From IMG/VR virus record IMGVR_UViG_3300020411_003515, positions 1 through 24,908 of that record: a DNA stretch of 24,908 nucleotides; one strand, written 5' to 3'. Below the pieces are notes generated by a model, which had not been told where the DNA came from, ran no database searches, and saw nothing but the letters and a program-made list of their open reading frames with translations. The first letter of the stretch is position 1. The number at the start of each line of letters is the position of its first letter. The position numbers and the translations under genes are program-made. Source of the DNA: a virus. Below are positions 10,501 through 20,464 of the stretch, piece after piece.

Positions 10501-13500
10501 AAATGTTCTTCCTATACCAGTAAATTCTGAAGATACGTCATCATATATGTTATTAGTAGTATAATCCTGTCTCAAGAAAACTCTTCCATTGAAATTTGTT
10601 CTATGACGTAAGCGATTTGAATCATCAACCTCATTCACTCCTGATCCTCTAGGTGGTTCTGTAAAGTAAATATTCTCTCCAACAATACTATAAGATCCTC
10701 GATATAATCTAACTGTAGTAGAGTCAGTATGTGTTGATGCTGAACTACCAACAAATCCTCTCTTAACTTCAATTAATGTTAGAGAACCTGAAGTTGTTAT
10801 TGGACCATAACTTGTATTTCCCAACCCAACATTATCAACTCTCATATATTCATCATCTATTCTAATAACATCATCTGGAGCTATTGATGATATACCAGAA
10901 ACATTAATAATAGAAGTCGATATTGATACTTGACCATTAATATTATTAGTAAGTGTTGTTGTAACTGGAGTATATGTTAAAGGTGATTGTATTACATCAT
11001 CTAAGGCAATTAAACTTTTTTCAGTTTTTTTGAACATTTCCAAAGTATGGAAATTACCAGTTCCAAAAGTATTGAAAGTAACAGCTGCTCCTGCTAAACT
11101 AGTTGATAATCTAAATAAATTCTCATTCACTCCACCATCAACTGTCTTAACATAAACTTCACTTGGTAATGGATTTCCATCAGACATAACAAGTGAAGCA
11201 ATACCAACACTATCAATTGAAGACCCAGGTTTATAAATCAACCTTTCATTATTATTAAAGAAATTTCCTTCTATATTGAAAACTCCAGTTGATAAATTTA
11301 AAGTAGATGTTGGAGAAAAAGATCTAGAAAAAATATTTTTATTTTTATATCTTAACTTAAATACATCATTATCATATCTTACACTATTAGCAGAATCCAA
11401 TGTCAACACAGATAATGAATCTTGTGATGATCCATATTGATAATCTGGTGGTATATTAACAGTATCTATTTCTGTATTAAGAATTTCATTAAAACTTTGA
11501 ATCTGTAAATTACCAACTCCAGTAAACGATGCATCTGGATGGAATTTTAAATTAAGATTAGATCCAGAATATTCTGAAGAAAATGTTCCAATACCAGATG
11601 TGCTTCCTATAGATATAAATGGATATTGCTCAGTAAAGGTACTTGTTCCATTATGAACTAGTAGTATTTGATGAATAGCACTAGTTTGTCCAATAGAAAC
11701 TCTAACTAAACTCTTAACTGTAGAGTCCTTGGAAGATGTAAATCCTACAATAGATCCAGTAGAAGTAATATTAGTAAAATTAGACTGATATCTAGCACTA
11801 TTTTCACTACCATCAGGTTGTAATGATGTTTTAAACCTGTATGTTCCTATTCCAGAAGCCGTTGTTCCAAAACCAACTATTCTAGATCTAACTTCAATAT
11901 CATTATTTCTATCATTAGAGTATTTTAAATATAAAATATTATTTGAATCAATCTCTGATGTAAATGTTCCTATAGCATTAGTTGTATTAGACTCTAAAGT
12001 ATAATCACCAATAATAGAATTAGTTCCATCATGAGTTACATAAATTTCAGAAACATTTATTTCATTAGCAAAAGTGTCCTTCACTTCAACTGTAGCAAAG
12101 AATGAATCTATATTAGAAATATTTGATTGAATAATATTAGATGTAGTTGCTGCAGCAACAATTGTAGTAATTCCTGTTAATGTAGTAAATCCAATACTAG
12201 TAGACCCTATACCACTCGTTGTAAACTGATTATTAAGAACTTGAATATCCAAATCAGTATCAAAAATATCAACAGGTGTTAAATTTAACTTAAAATTACC
12301 TAAATTATTAGTATCTTCACTAGCAATAATATCAACTAAATATTGATCATTTCCCGATAAAGAATTTAAGGTATTATCTGATAATGATCCTTTTTGAATA
12401 TTGTATGAATTATTATTAACAAAATCTATAGATGTAATTAATTCTGTTGATTGAATATTATTTGTAATAGGATCTCTTGATTGAATTAAAAATCTATTGA
12501 AAGAATTTGCTATTTCTATAGTACCATCAAGTGTAGCATGGTTTGAAGAATCTCTGAATAAAGTATTGATATTATCAATAGATAAAACTCTATTTGATCT
12601 ACATTCAAAATAATTTGCAAGTTCTCTAGATTTAAATTGAACATATTTACTTCTAGTTGGATTTAATAATGTATCAACATCCTTAACAAAATCAAAATTA
12701 TTAATAACATCTACCCTGTTTTCTGAAGACAGACTACGTGTTATAGCTGTAGAATCAGTAACTGTCGATAATCCAGAACCAGTAGTAGATGTAATTCCAG
12801 TATCTGAGAAATTTTTAAGACCTGTAGTATGAACTAAAAGATTTACTGGTGTAATTAATTCCTTATATTCTATGGGACTTTGAATTGTATATGATAGTGT
12901 TTGGTAATAATCATTATCAGGAAGAACTTGATAGTCTTCATTTAACTTACCAGTATTTGTAATCCATCCTTTATTTTTTCTAGAAGAAAAATCTACAGTA
13001 TAAGAACCAGTATTTTTAGTTAAACTATTAATAGTCGCTATAGATCCACTAAATGATCCTCTTATAATATCATTTCTTTTTAAATCATATTTTCCATTTA
13101 TTTTAATATAATTATTACCAACTTTATCTAAAGTTAGACCTTTATCTACATAATTACCACCTATTAAAACAAAAAGTTCTTCACCCTCACTAAATGATGA
13201 TGGTTTTTGAATAACATTAAATTTAGGATAATTATCGAAATTTATAACATTTGCAAAATTTTGAATTGTTTTTGCAAATCCAGGATTAGTTGAAATTCCA
13301 TTTACATTAAATTCCATTCTAAATGGATTTGAAGACACAATATTTGTAACTGGATAGAATTTAAATCCATTAGAAGATGAATTTAAAGTATCACCATAAT
13401 TACCATCATTTTCTATACCTTCTATAAAAATCTTATCCCCAACTTTAAATGGTGGTACACTAAATCCAGCAATGGGTGTTTCTAGTGTACAAGTAACTAA

Positions 13501-16500
13501 TCCACTTTGAACACTGTTAACAATAGTTGATCCAATAGATATAGTACTAATTCCAACACCATTTGTATTGTTTATGGTAAACAATTCAGCAGCATCTATA
13601 CCCTTAGGTGGTTGTATAATATTAACACTTGTTATTGATTGAGTAGCAGGACTAATATTTGCTTGTATAAAACCATTATCAATAACTTTTCTTGTATTAA
13701 TATCAACAACAACTATCTGAGGAGCAATATTTTGATATCCAGATCCACCATCAATAATACTTACTTCACTTATCATATCAGAATCTCTTAGTGAAATTAC
13801 TGGAGATATATTTGCTATGGGTAATAGAGTTTTATCTGAAGGATATTCAAATCCAATATTCTGAATCTCCGATTCATAAATTTTATTTGCACTATTGGAT
13901 GTTGGTATTATTTTAGCATTTGTTCCAGTAGTTGTAGCAACACTAACAAATTTTGGCATTTGTTTATATCCAAAACCACCAAAATTAATTTTTAATTCAT
14001 TTATAGGACCTTGTACTGATGTAGAAGATGTTGAATAATCCAAATCCTTACAGTCTTTAGTCTTATATCTTAAAGACTCTGGTTTTTGCTCTAATAATAC
14101 ATTAAAAGTCGTATTTCCTACACCAAATACTGAATAATTTCCATTATATTCACTATCAACAAAATTAATTCTAGATCCATTAAATACATCAACATCACTA
14201 GTGCTTATAAATCCAGATTTTTCAATATTATAGAATAAATTTAAAGGAAGATTATCAGAATATCTTAAAGTAACCGATGCTGTAGAAGATACTCCTACAG
14301 TACCAATACCAGAAACACTGAAAACATTAGTATTTCCTACAGATACAAAGTTTTTAACAAACTTATTATCATAAAATATTTTTAAATTATATCCAGACAA
14401 AGATGGGTCTGAAACATCAAAAACTAAATTATTATTTCTAACAACATTAATTGGAGGATTTATTAGAGATAATTCTTGTTCTGATCCACCTATAGAAACC
14501 AAACTTACAATTGATGGTGATAGATTTATTGCATCTATTCTAGTCTCTGATAATTGTATTTGATTATCATTTATTTTACGAACAAAATATCCACCAGTTG
14601 ATAATCCACTTATAATTTCATCAGTAGAATCATAAAATATCTTATCACCAGTCTCATAACCATGAGAATTTACAGTTATTCTATTTGTAGAAGTATTAAC
14701 ACCTGCTGATGTAAATCCAACAGTATTAATTAATAGTTTATTTTTTTGCGAATTATATTTAACTCTAACAGATGTAGATGTACCAATACCGACTGATTGA
14801 TTTGGATTAATTGATAAGTTAATAATATTTCCATCAATTAAATTATGATTTGTAGATACGGATACCTTTGTAGAAATTGTTTCTATTAGACCAGTAACTT
14901 GATCAAATGTTGATTCAAAAGCATACTCATAATTATCACTACTACTTTGCCAAACTCCTGGTATGAAAAATAATCCACTAGTAGAAGTAGTTAATCCAAT
15001 AGTAGTTACAATACCAATATAATTATCTGATTTGTTAATAACAAAAAGTTCAGAATTATTTGTTAATGTAATACCAGCACCAATGGTACCATCTGGAGAT
15101 GCACCTATTTTACCTGCAGTAGATGGAATTATTAATTTAACCTTTTGTCCTGTTGTAAATTTATGATTTGGTAAATAAATGCTCTGAGAAGGAACTGAAA
15201 CAATACTAGAAGTATCACCAACAGATACTCTTACAGAAGAAGTTATACCAGATAAAGTAGCTACACCAACTGATTGTCTAGCATTAAAATAAACAATATC
15301 ATTTAATTTAGATTCAAAGAAACTAGATTGTACTGGTAAAGTTAAAAAACTAGGAATTAAGTTAACTGAAGTAGAAACAGTATGAGATGTTGCTGTTACA
15401 CCCCTTTTAACTCTTAAAACATTTCTATCATCAAATTTATTTAAGACTAAAAGTTTTTCTGTACCTATACCAATACTACTACCAACAGATATTAAAGATG
15501 TTCTACCAACAAAAATATCAGTTATAATTCCAGCAGAAGAATTTGATGATACTTCTTTATATAATATAGTTGATTCTGAAGAAACGCCTATTTTGTGAGA
15601 TCCTGAAAGATTTTGTATATTACTACTTAATCCAGATACTATTACATCTGCTCCATTTGTTAATGTATGAGATGTTGATATAAAAGCAGTAATTTTACTA
15701 GAATCTTTCCATACAAATTGAACATCTACGTCTTGATTAAATGAAGTTTCAACGTCAGTGATTGGTTTACCTTTCAATGAAGAAATAACAGCATTTAACC
15801 CACTTCCTTCAGTATTTGAATCATCAAATCTTAAAGATTCCCCTATCTTATAGTTATCACCAGAATTAAGGATTTGTAAATTATCAACAGAACCTGGAGT
15901 TACTGAATTAATTTTTGTTATTTGGTTAACGATTTCATCAGATTCTATAATATAATCATTACCCATATTTTCTCTTGATAAATTATATGGGAAAGTATTT
16001 CTTATTAAATCTGAATTATTAAAATCAAAATTTTGAGTAAATTCTTCATCTTTATCTAAAGATATTGGATTTGATCTGTAAGTATCTCCAATAAAATATG
16101 GGAATTTTGGTTCAAGTGTATTTTCATCAATACTGACAAAATATGCATAAACTCCTTCAGGATAATCTGGTGTTTTACAATATCTTCCATTATGGATATC
16201 CAAATCTCCAGAATTATTAAATTTATAATCAGAACTAAAAAATCCTAAATTAAAATTAGATGGTCTATCTTTTATATTAGAAGAATCTAATACATAACCT
16301 GAATTTAATATTTTTGTTTCAGAAGTATCAAATGGTTTACTAAATCCACGTGGTCCATAAATTGGATTGCCATCATATGCCCATCCTATAATAGGAGAAT
16401 GGTTACTAGATAATAAAGAATTATATTTTAAGAAATTAAATTCTTCTCTATTAGTAGAATATCCAACAATAGAATATCTTAATCCATCAGAAATTGGTTC

Positions 16501-19500
16501 CAATATATCATCAGAATAACGAATATCATAAGGTAAATTGGTTTGAATATTATTTAAAGATAATTTTCTAACATTAGGTTCTAAAACTTCTCCAGAACCT
16601 GCAGGAATAACCTTTATAGATGTATTAGAATCTGTATAATTAGATCCAGATCTTAATATTTTTACCTCTTTTATTTTTAAATAAGATAATGAAGACGGAT
16701 CTCTATCTATTATTGGTCTTACTTTAGCCCCTACTCCATCACCAACTACTTCTAAAGATGGTGTTGAATAATATTCTGATCCACCATTTCCAATATTAAT
16801 TGATATTATTTTACCATTAGATATAATTGGTTTTATATCAGGAGAAATAAGTTTAGTAGATCTACTTCTTCCATTTTTTACAACTATGTCTGGTTTAATT
16901 TCATAGTTAATAATACTAGTATTTCCATATCCAGTTCCCTTTTCATATAATAAAATTTCTTCAATAGTACCACGAACAATTGGTGTTAAAACTATTTTAT
17001 CTGATGTTGAAATAGGATAAATTATATCAGGAGTAATTTCAATTTTTGGATATTTAAATATTTGATCACCAATACCACTTGATTGAAATTTAACATAATT
17101 ATTTCTAATATAATTTGATGTTATTATCCCACTAGGACCAGCATCTGCTAATCTAAATTTATTATCATCTATTTTTAAAACTTTATATTGATTTGTTGTA
17201 GATAATCCAGAAATAATAGATGGTTTTAAAGATCCAAAATTAAATGAAGTTGTAAATCCAGTTGATCTTAAGGATGGTAAAGATATGAATACAGTTCCTA
17301 TACCTATTGATGTTACTGTAGTACCTGTAGAAACCACTCCAGACGTATCACAAGTGATTAATTGACCAACAGATATACCAGAAGTACTAATTCCAGTAAT
17401 CGTGCTTGCAGAAGCAACTAGAGTACCTGTGGTTGCTATCCCTAAAGAAAATGTAGATACTCCAATAACACTTTGATATTCAATATTTTCTCCATTTGAG
17501 AATTTATGATTAGTAAATTCTATAGTTGAAAAATCTGTAGATATACCACTTTGTTTTACAATAAGTTCTCTATTACTAAATGGAATATCTGAATTAATAA
17601 TTTCAACAGAATCTAAAGTATTAGTTGCATCTTTAAGAGTAAATTTATGAATTCCTGATTTAGCAACAGCAGTAAATCCAATAGTATTAATACCACTCAT
17701 ATAATCTTTTTCACTAGGATAAAGTCTAATACTGCTTATACCAAGAACTTCTGGCCAATATGGACTACCATCAACTAATGTTTTAGTTCCAATATTACTA
17801 CCTTTAAAAGTTCCAATACCTAGTTCAGGATTATTATTTCTATTATAAATCAATACTTGGCCACTTTTAAGATTATGATTTTTTTGGAAAACAATAGTTT
17901 CATTAACCGAATCAATATCACCTCTACTACTTGTAAGTTTTCCATTAAATTCTAAAACTCTATTTCTTTTCTTCAAAATAGGTCTTAAATTTGTTCCAGT
18001 AGAATTTCCACCAGTAATTTTTAAAGAAATTACATCTTCAATATCAAAATTTTGAGGGTCAATGTCTATTTTTTGAAGATATCCAGATATAACTGCTTTT
18101 GCTAAAGCAGTTGTACCTAAACCAGCAGATATATCAACAAAAGGTGGATTTATAACATCAAAATCAGTTCCTACACCTATGGTAGATATACTATCTAAAG
18201 GACCATAAAAAATACTATCAGTTGATTTGCCATTTTCTATTTCAACACCATTAATTAGCACTCCAACTGTTCCAGGAACTGTTTTTGTGTTAGTTTTAGA
18301 ATTAACAGTAGGAGTTAATGGTAATTTTTTAAATAATTTTCTAGGTGATATTTTCTTATCATAATGCTTTAATAATGTAAATGTATGCTTTTTACTATCA
18401 GATGGGATACCAAATTTCAAATTTGTGCCTGATTGAATAAATGATGGACCAGAATATAATCTAATTTTATTATTACTAATGTTTTTAATAAAATATATTC
18501 CCTCAGTTAATCCAATAAGTGGATTTGTTTCTGGTTTATAATATACAGCATCTCCTGTAATAAAAGGTGCATTAGTTTCAAATGATATTGTTTGAAATAA
18601 CTGTGTTCCACTATCATAATCTTGAATTGTTGGAGATGTTCCAGTGGATTTTGCTTCATCAATTGATATTGTTAATATATTTTTATCTATTTCATAGGAT
18701 GGTAAAGAATTAGTAGCAACATAAAGGTTATCTTTTGAATCTACATAAGTATTTTGTATATCTGAATTTATCTTATTACCATACTTAAGTAAATTTAAAG
18801 TAGAATCTTTCATAGAAGCAGTTTTTAAAACTCTTCTTATACTATAATTTTGATTTGTATTATCATTTACAAAAGGAACTGAGAGAACAATTTTAGTTTT
18901 ATTATCTAATATCTGATTTACTGTAGTAGTATGTTTTACTTTAGGTATAGAAAATGGATTTACACTTCTAGTAACGATTTCTATAGTATCTCCCACACTT
19001 AAAGATGCTTTATTGATACTAGTTTTTAAAACAACTTCAGAAATTTCTCCCAACCCAAGAGATTGTTCTAAAATTTCATACGAAGAAGCAGTATTATAAA
19101 TCCAAGAATTTGCATTAATTTCTTTTTTAGTTTCTTTATTATCTTTAATAATTTCACCAATACTCTTAATATCAATAGTTTCTCCTTCTATTGATAAAAT
19201 ATTTGATGGATTTGGATTAAATTTAGATAAAACACCTGTAATTCTTAATTCTACCCTTTTATTTAAATCTCCATTTTCATAACCAAAGATAACTTCATTA
19301 GATCTTAAATCAGTTCCTGATGTTATAACACCAACAACATTTGTACAATCTAAAAACTGATTAATTGTCTTATTTTGATAACTAATATTTGTATTAATTC
19401 CTGATATAATCAAACTACCAGTAGTTCCAAATCCTACAGTAGAATCAACAGATATAATTGAAGAATTTTCTGGTACATCACCTATAACTTTTGTTTTACC

Positions 19501-20463
19501 TGGAACAGAAAATGATCCAGTTACATATTCTTCATCATCAAAACCAATAAAAATATCTAAACTATAATATTCTTTTGATGTTGATAAACCAGAAATACCA
19601 CTAATTAACTCTACTTGAGATATAGAAGCACTAGATGTTGGTTGTAATAATTGAGATATGGTTTGTCCACTTAATTTTAAAGGATCTCCTATTATTTTCT
19701 CTGCTACTATTCTCTCTCTTCTAATATACTTTGCAGATGATGGTTTTACTAGATATTCTTCTAAATCAATTACTTTAGGATCAGTATCATATAAAACATT
19801 AAATAAAATCTTAAATGACTCTTCAGTACCTTTTGACTGGTAAAATGTTCTAGCTTCTTTGATAAAATTATTTACATCTAAATTTGATACAAACTTAGAA
19901 TTTTCAAATCCTGGTGTAAATGTATATTTTAGTTTTTTATAGAATTCTTGTAAAAATAAGGCACTTAAGTTTTGAACAGTGCTACCATTATCATGATTAT
20001 CACTAGCACCAATTATATCATCATCAACTCCTCCCTCAAAAACTAATTCTCCTGGATCATCTGGAGAATGATATGAAGTTATTCCACTAAAACCACCTAT
20101 ACAACCAGTAAAGTTTTTAGATGTTTTACCAGTATATGTGAAAATTTCATTATCAATCTTTAAGAGACCATATTGGTCAGGATAACCTTTTGTACTATCA
20201 ACACTAATAGTAACATCACCTTTGGTTATAGCAGCAGAAAGATTAGTTTTTGCAGTTATTACTTCTGGTGTTAAGTTATCTAATTTTAAATATTGGTCAA
20301 GATTATCTACAATATCAATGGGACCACCACGATATTCTTGTGAAATATAATATTGTTTTAAAAAATCCGCTACTTTTGGATTTTCTGCTAATACAAATTC
20401 TGGAAGTTGGTTGTTAATTATTTCCTGAACTTGTACTCTTTTATCAATTCCAGTTGATATCAT
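7510..20463 (-). CDS. Giant VrlC-like virion structural protein with YHYH-like domain
   Basis: One uninterrupted frame encodes 4,317 residues, over half of the window. The position between gp6 and gp8 matches the large 'VrlC-like' structural protein of T4-like cyanophages; I assign it by context and pattern, not by an aligned match. The N-terminal part (about 1-260) is the most protein-like: FLKQYYISQEY near 34-44, NFIKEARTFYQSKGTEESFKILFNVLY near 200-225. The rest is Ser/Thr/Gly/Ile/Asn-rich and probably repeated beta structure. Visible modules are G-x-G-Y repeats (about 1174-1290, 2152-2290, 3685-3747, 4042-4166), a YHYH-like domain (about 1352-1460), a tandem pair with TC-x-KD...YPR-x-TDP (about 3555-3577 and 3631-3653), and a block with RRRFPM, FINGVIQEP and VAVFFYRG (about 3827-3904). 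No signal peptide or membrane segment is evident. It is co-transcribed with gp25 and gp6. It may be a fibre-like or baseplate-periphery protein involved in host contact; that role is inference. Confidence 0.82.
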   Translation of the reverse strand: MISTGIDKRVQVQEIINNQLPEFVLAENPKVADFLKQYYISQEYRGGPIDIVDNLDQYLKLDNLTPEVITAKTNLSAAITKGDVTISVDSTKGYPDQYGLLKIDNEIFTYTGKTSKNFTGCIGGFSGITSYHSPDDPGELVFEGGVDDDIIGASDNHDNGSTVQNLSALFLQEFYKKLKYTFTPGFENSKFVSNLDVNNFIKEARTFYQSKGTEESFKILFNVLYDTDPKVIDLEEYLVKPSSAKYIRRERIVAEKIIGDPLKLSGQTISQLLQPTSSASISQVELISGISGLSTSKEYYSLDIFIGFDDEEYVTGSFSVPGKTKVIGDVPENSSIISVDSTVGFGTTGSLIISGINTNISYQNKTINQFLDCTNVVGVITSGTDLRSNEVIFGYENGDLNKRVELRITGVLSKFNPNPSNILSIEGETIDIKSIGEIIKDNKETKKEINANSWIYNTASSYEILEQSLGLGEISEVVLKTSINKASLSVGDTIEIVTRSVNPFSIPKVKHTTTVNQILDNKTKIVLSVPFVNDNTNQNYSIRRVLKTASMKDSTLNLLKYGNKINSDIQNTYVDSKDNLYVATNSLPSYEIDKNILTISIDEAKSTGTSPTIQDYDSGTQLFQTISFETNAPFITGDAVYYKPETNPLIGLTEGIYFIKNISNNKIRLYSGPSFIQSGTNLKFGIPSDSKKHTFTLLKHYDKKISPRKLFKKLPLTPTVNSKTNTKTVPGTVGVLINGVEIENGKSTDSIFYGPLDSISTIGVGTDFDVINPPFVDISAGLGTTALAKAVISGYLQKIDIDPQNFDIEDVISLKITGGNSTGTNLRPILKKRNRVLEFNGKLTSSRGDIDSVNETIVFQKNHNLKSGQVLIYNRNNNPELGIGTFKGSNIGTKTLVDGSPYWPEVLGISSIRLYPSEKDYMSGINTIGFTAVAKSGIHKFTLKDATNTLDSVEIINSDIPFSNRELIVKQSGISTDFSTIEFTNHKFSNGENIEYQSVIGVSTFSLGIATTGTLVASASTITGISTSGISVGQLITCDTSGVVSTGTTVTSIGIGTVFISLPSLRSTGFTTSFNFGSLKPSIISGLSTTNQYKVLKIDDNKFRLADAGPSGIITSNYIRNNYVKFQSSGIGDQIFKYPKIEITPDIIYPISTSDKIVLTPIVRGTIEEILLYEKGTGYGNTSIINYEIKPDIVVKNGRSRSTKLISPDIKPIISNGKIISINIGNGGSEYYSTPSLEVVGDGVGAKVRPIIDRDPSSLSYLKIKEVKILRSGSNYTDSNTSIKVIPAGSGEVLEPNVRKLSLNNIQTNLPYDIRYSDDILEPISDGLRYSIVGYSTNREEFNFLKYNSLLSSNHSPIIGWAYDGNPIYGPRGFSKPFDTSETKILNSGYVLDSSNIKDRPSNFNLGFFSSDYKFNNSGDLDIHNGRYCKTPDYPEGVYAYFVSIDENTLEPKFPYFIGDTYRSNPISLDKDEEFTQNFDFNNSDLIRNTFPYNLSRENMGNDYIIESDEIVNQITKINSVTPGSVDNLQILNSGDNYKIGESLRFDDSNTEGSGLNAVISSLKGKPITDVETSFNQDVDVQFVWKDSSKITAFISTSHTLTNGADVIVSGLSSNIQNLSGSHKIGVSSESTILYKEVSSNSSAGIITDIFVGRTSLISVGSSIGIGTEKLLVLNKFDDRNVLRVKRGVTATSHTVSTSVNLIPSFLTLPVQSSFFESKLNDIVYFNARQSVGVATLSGITSSVRVSVGDTSSIVSVPSQSIYLPNHKFTTGQKVKLIIPSTAGKIGASPDGTIGAGITLTNNSELFVINKSDNYIGIVTTIGLTTSTSGLFFIPGVWQSSSDNYEYAFESTFDQVTGLIETISTKVSVSTNHNLIDGNIINLSINPNQSVGIGTSTSVRVKYNSQKNKLLINTVGFTSAGVNTSTNRITVNSHGYETGDKIFYDSTDEIISGLSTGGYFVRKINDNQIQLSETRIDAINLSPSIVSLVSIGGSEQELSLINPPINVVRNNNLVFDVSDPSLSGYNLKIFYDNKFVKNFVSVGNTNVFSVSGIGTVGVSSTASVTLRYSDNLPLNLFYNIEKSGFISTSDVDVFNGSRINFVDSEYNGNYSVFGVGNTTFNVLLEQKPESLRYKTKDCKDLDYSTSSTSVQGPINELKINFGGFGYKQMPKFVSVATTTGTNAKIIPTSNSANKIYESEIQNIGFEYPSDKTLLPIANISPVISLRDSDMISEVSIIDGGSGYQNIAPQIVVVDINTRKVIDNGFIQANISPATQSITSVNIIQPPKGIDAAELFTINNTNGVGISTISIGSTIVNSVQSGLVTCTLETPIAGFSVPPFKVGDKIFIEGIENDGNYGDTLNSSSNGFKFYPVTNIVSSNPFRMEFNVNGISTNPGFAKTIQNFANVINFDNYPKFNVIQKPSSFSEGEELFVLIGGNYVDKGLTLDKVGNNYIKINGKYDLKRNDIIRGSFSGSIATINSLTKNTGSYTVDFSSRKNKGWITNTGKLNEDYQVLPDNDYYQTLSYTIQSPIEYKELITPVNLLVHTTGLKNFSDTGITSTTGSGLSTVTDSTAITRSLSSENRVDVINNFDFVKDVDTLLNPTRSKYVQFKSRELANYFECRSNRVLSIDNINTLFRDSSNHATLDGTIEIANSFNRFLIQSRDPITNNIQSTELITSIDFVNNNSYNIQKGSLSDNTLNSLSGNDQYLVDIIASEDTNNLGNFKLNLTPVDIFDTDLDIQVLNNQFTTSGIGSTSIGFTTLTGITTIVAAATTSNIIQSNISNIDSFFATVEVKDTFANEINVSEIYVTHDGTNSIIGDYTLESNTTNAIGTFTSEIDSNNILYLKYSNDRNNDIEVRSRIVGFGTTASGIGTYRFKTSLQPDGSENSARYQSNFTNITSTGSIVGFTSSKDSTVKSLVRVSIGQTSAIHQILLVHNGTSTFTEQYPFISIGSTSGIGTFSSEYSGSNLNLKFHPDASFTGVGNLQIQSFNEILNTEIDTVNIPPDYQYGSSQDSLSVLTLDSANSVRYDNDVFKLRYKNKNIFSRSFSPTSTLNLSTGVFNIEGNFFNNNERLIYKPGSSIDSVGIASLVMSDGNPLPSEVYVKTVDGGVNENLFRLSTSLAGAAVTFNTFGTGNFHTLEMFKKTEKSLIALDDVIQSPLTYTPVTTTLTNNINGQVSISTSIINVSGISSIAPDDVIRIDDEYMRVDNVGLGNTSYGPITTSGSLTLIEVKRGFVGSSASTHTDSTTVRLYRGSYSIVGENIYFTEPPRGSGVNEVDDSNRLRHRTNFNGRVFLRQDYTTNNIYDDVSSEFTGIGRTFTTTVSGVNTVGLNTGSTLMTINGIFQRPTTLNNPLNNYDLDENVGVTSFVFTGITSANGSIIISEIDSTQNQLPRSGQIISIGSSGGLGIAPLVGASATVVTNASGTITSVGLGTTDFNGSGYFSSTPISIGVTDSAYDHTFVSSDNNSITVNANGIGGNTTFTPTAAPYDTLTGIVSLTKSNHNLITSDSYTATTGTVYDPNVGIMTVKLNSTPSPALANGQLVNFDNNSLTFTCDKDSHSTNHTYPRSTDPLSGKWLPISNVSGGNQFEINVLDIVPSTNTGIHTFVSAINNGVNRSANTISIATTSLVYTCSKDDFKTLHLYPRTTDPAYNTALSIIEATNDYFKVSVGSGGGLGSGANITATVGVGGTLTFNVVSGGSGYINPQILPPSPSYENLDVIGVSRLGIGTTTETGKALRVSLEVGSSSTTGIGSTLFEVKGFKITRDGFAFKKGDVFKPIGIVTDKQISSLITPFEFTVNEIFTDRFSAWNFGELDYLDDIANLQDGVRRRFPMSLNNELLSFKSKPGAGIIPQDLLLIFINGVIQEPGISYEYDGGTSFMLSEPPDKNDNVAVFFYRGKDGVDIVYTDIEETIKAGDDIRILKLDGMPSTINQTDNRTVLGITTSDTIETELYVGVGIDDNFKPLNWIKQKSDLIIDGEPVSKSRPSIEPLVFPDLKLISGITTTSTDIYVDSVGITTYDMTGASKINFLISDQSTNKSAASLTAVLSGSKVQSITVNDGGTGYVGSTTSVSISQPRSITGYGLTSQDFSTLSIARNTPGIAGTYFATGIANIVNGSITNVNVTNSGFGYTVAPTVLAPFPEDLTETISDVTKANVSGFSGIVTAITAIGDTSIKFYLNWEFGDSSTLVNGLPIYISNTSIGTGVTAVNSSGSIVGIGTTFLDNIYTISGVVKTVSTAEFVAGIQTNSTVVGIGTTGKGSGRFSWGKISGVTRSSNPIEISVSNKTVNSGLTTYPSIQRRNFGIRKTGGINKPQ

Positions 20464-20464
20464 A

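Noticed and set aside
7510-20463. Possible frameshift, intein or gene fusion explaining the 4,317-residue frame
   Set aside because: The frame is continuous with uniform composition, no intein motifs were seen, and proteins of very large size are known at this position in T4-like cyanophages.
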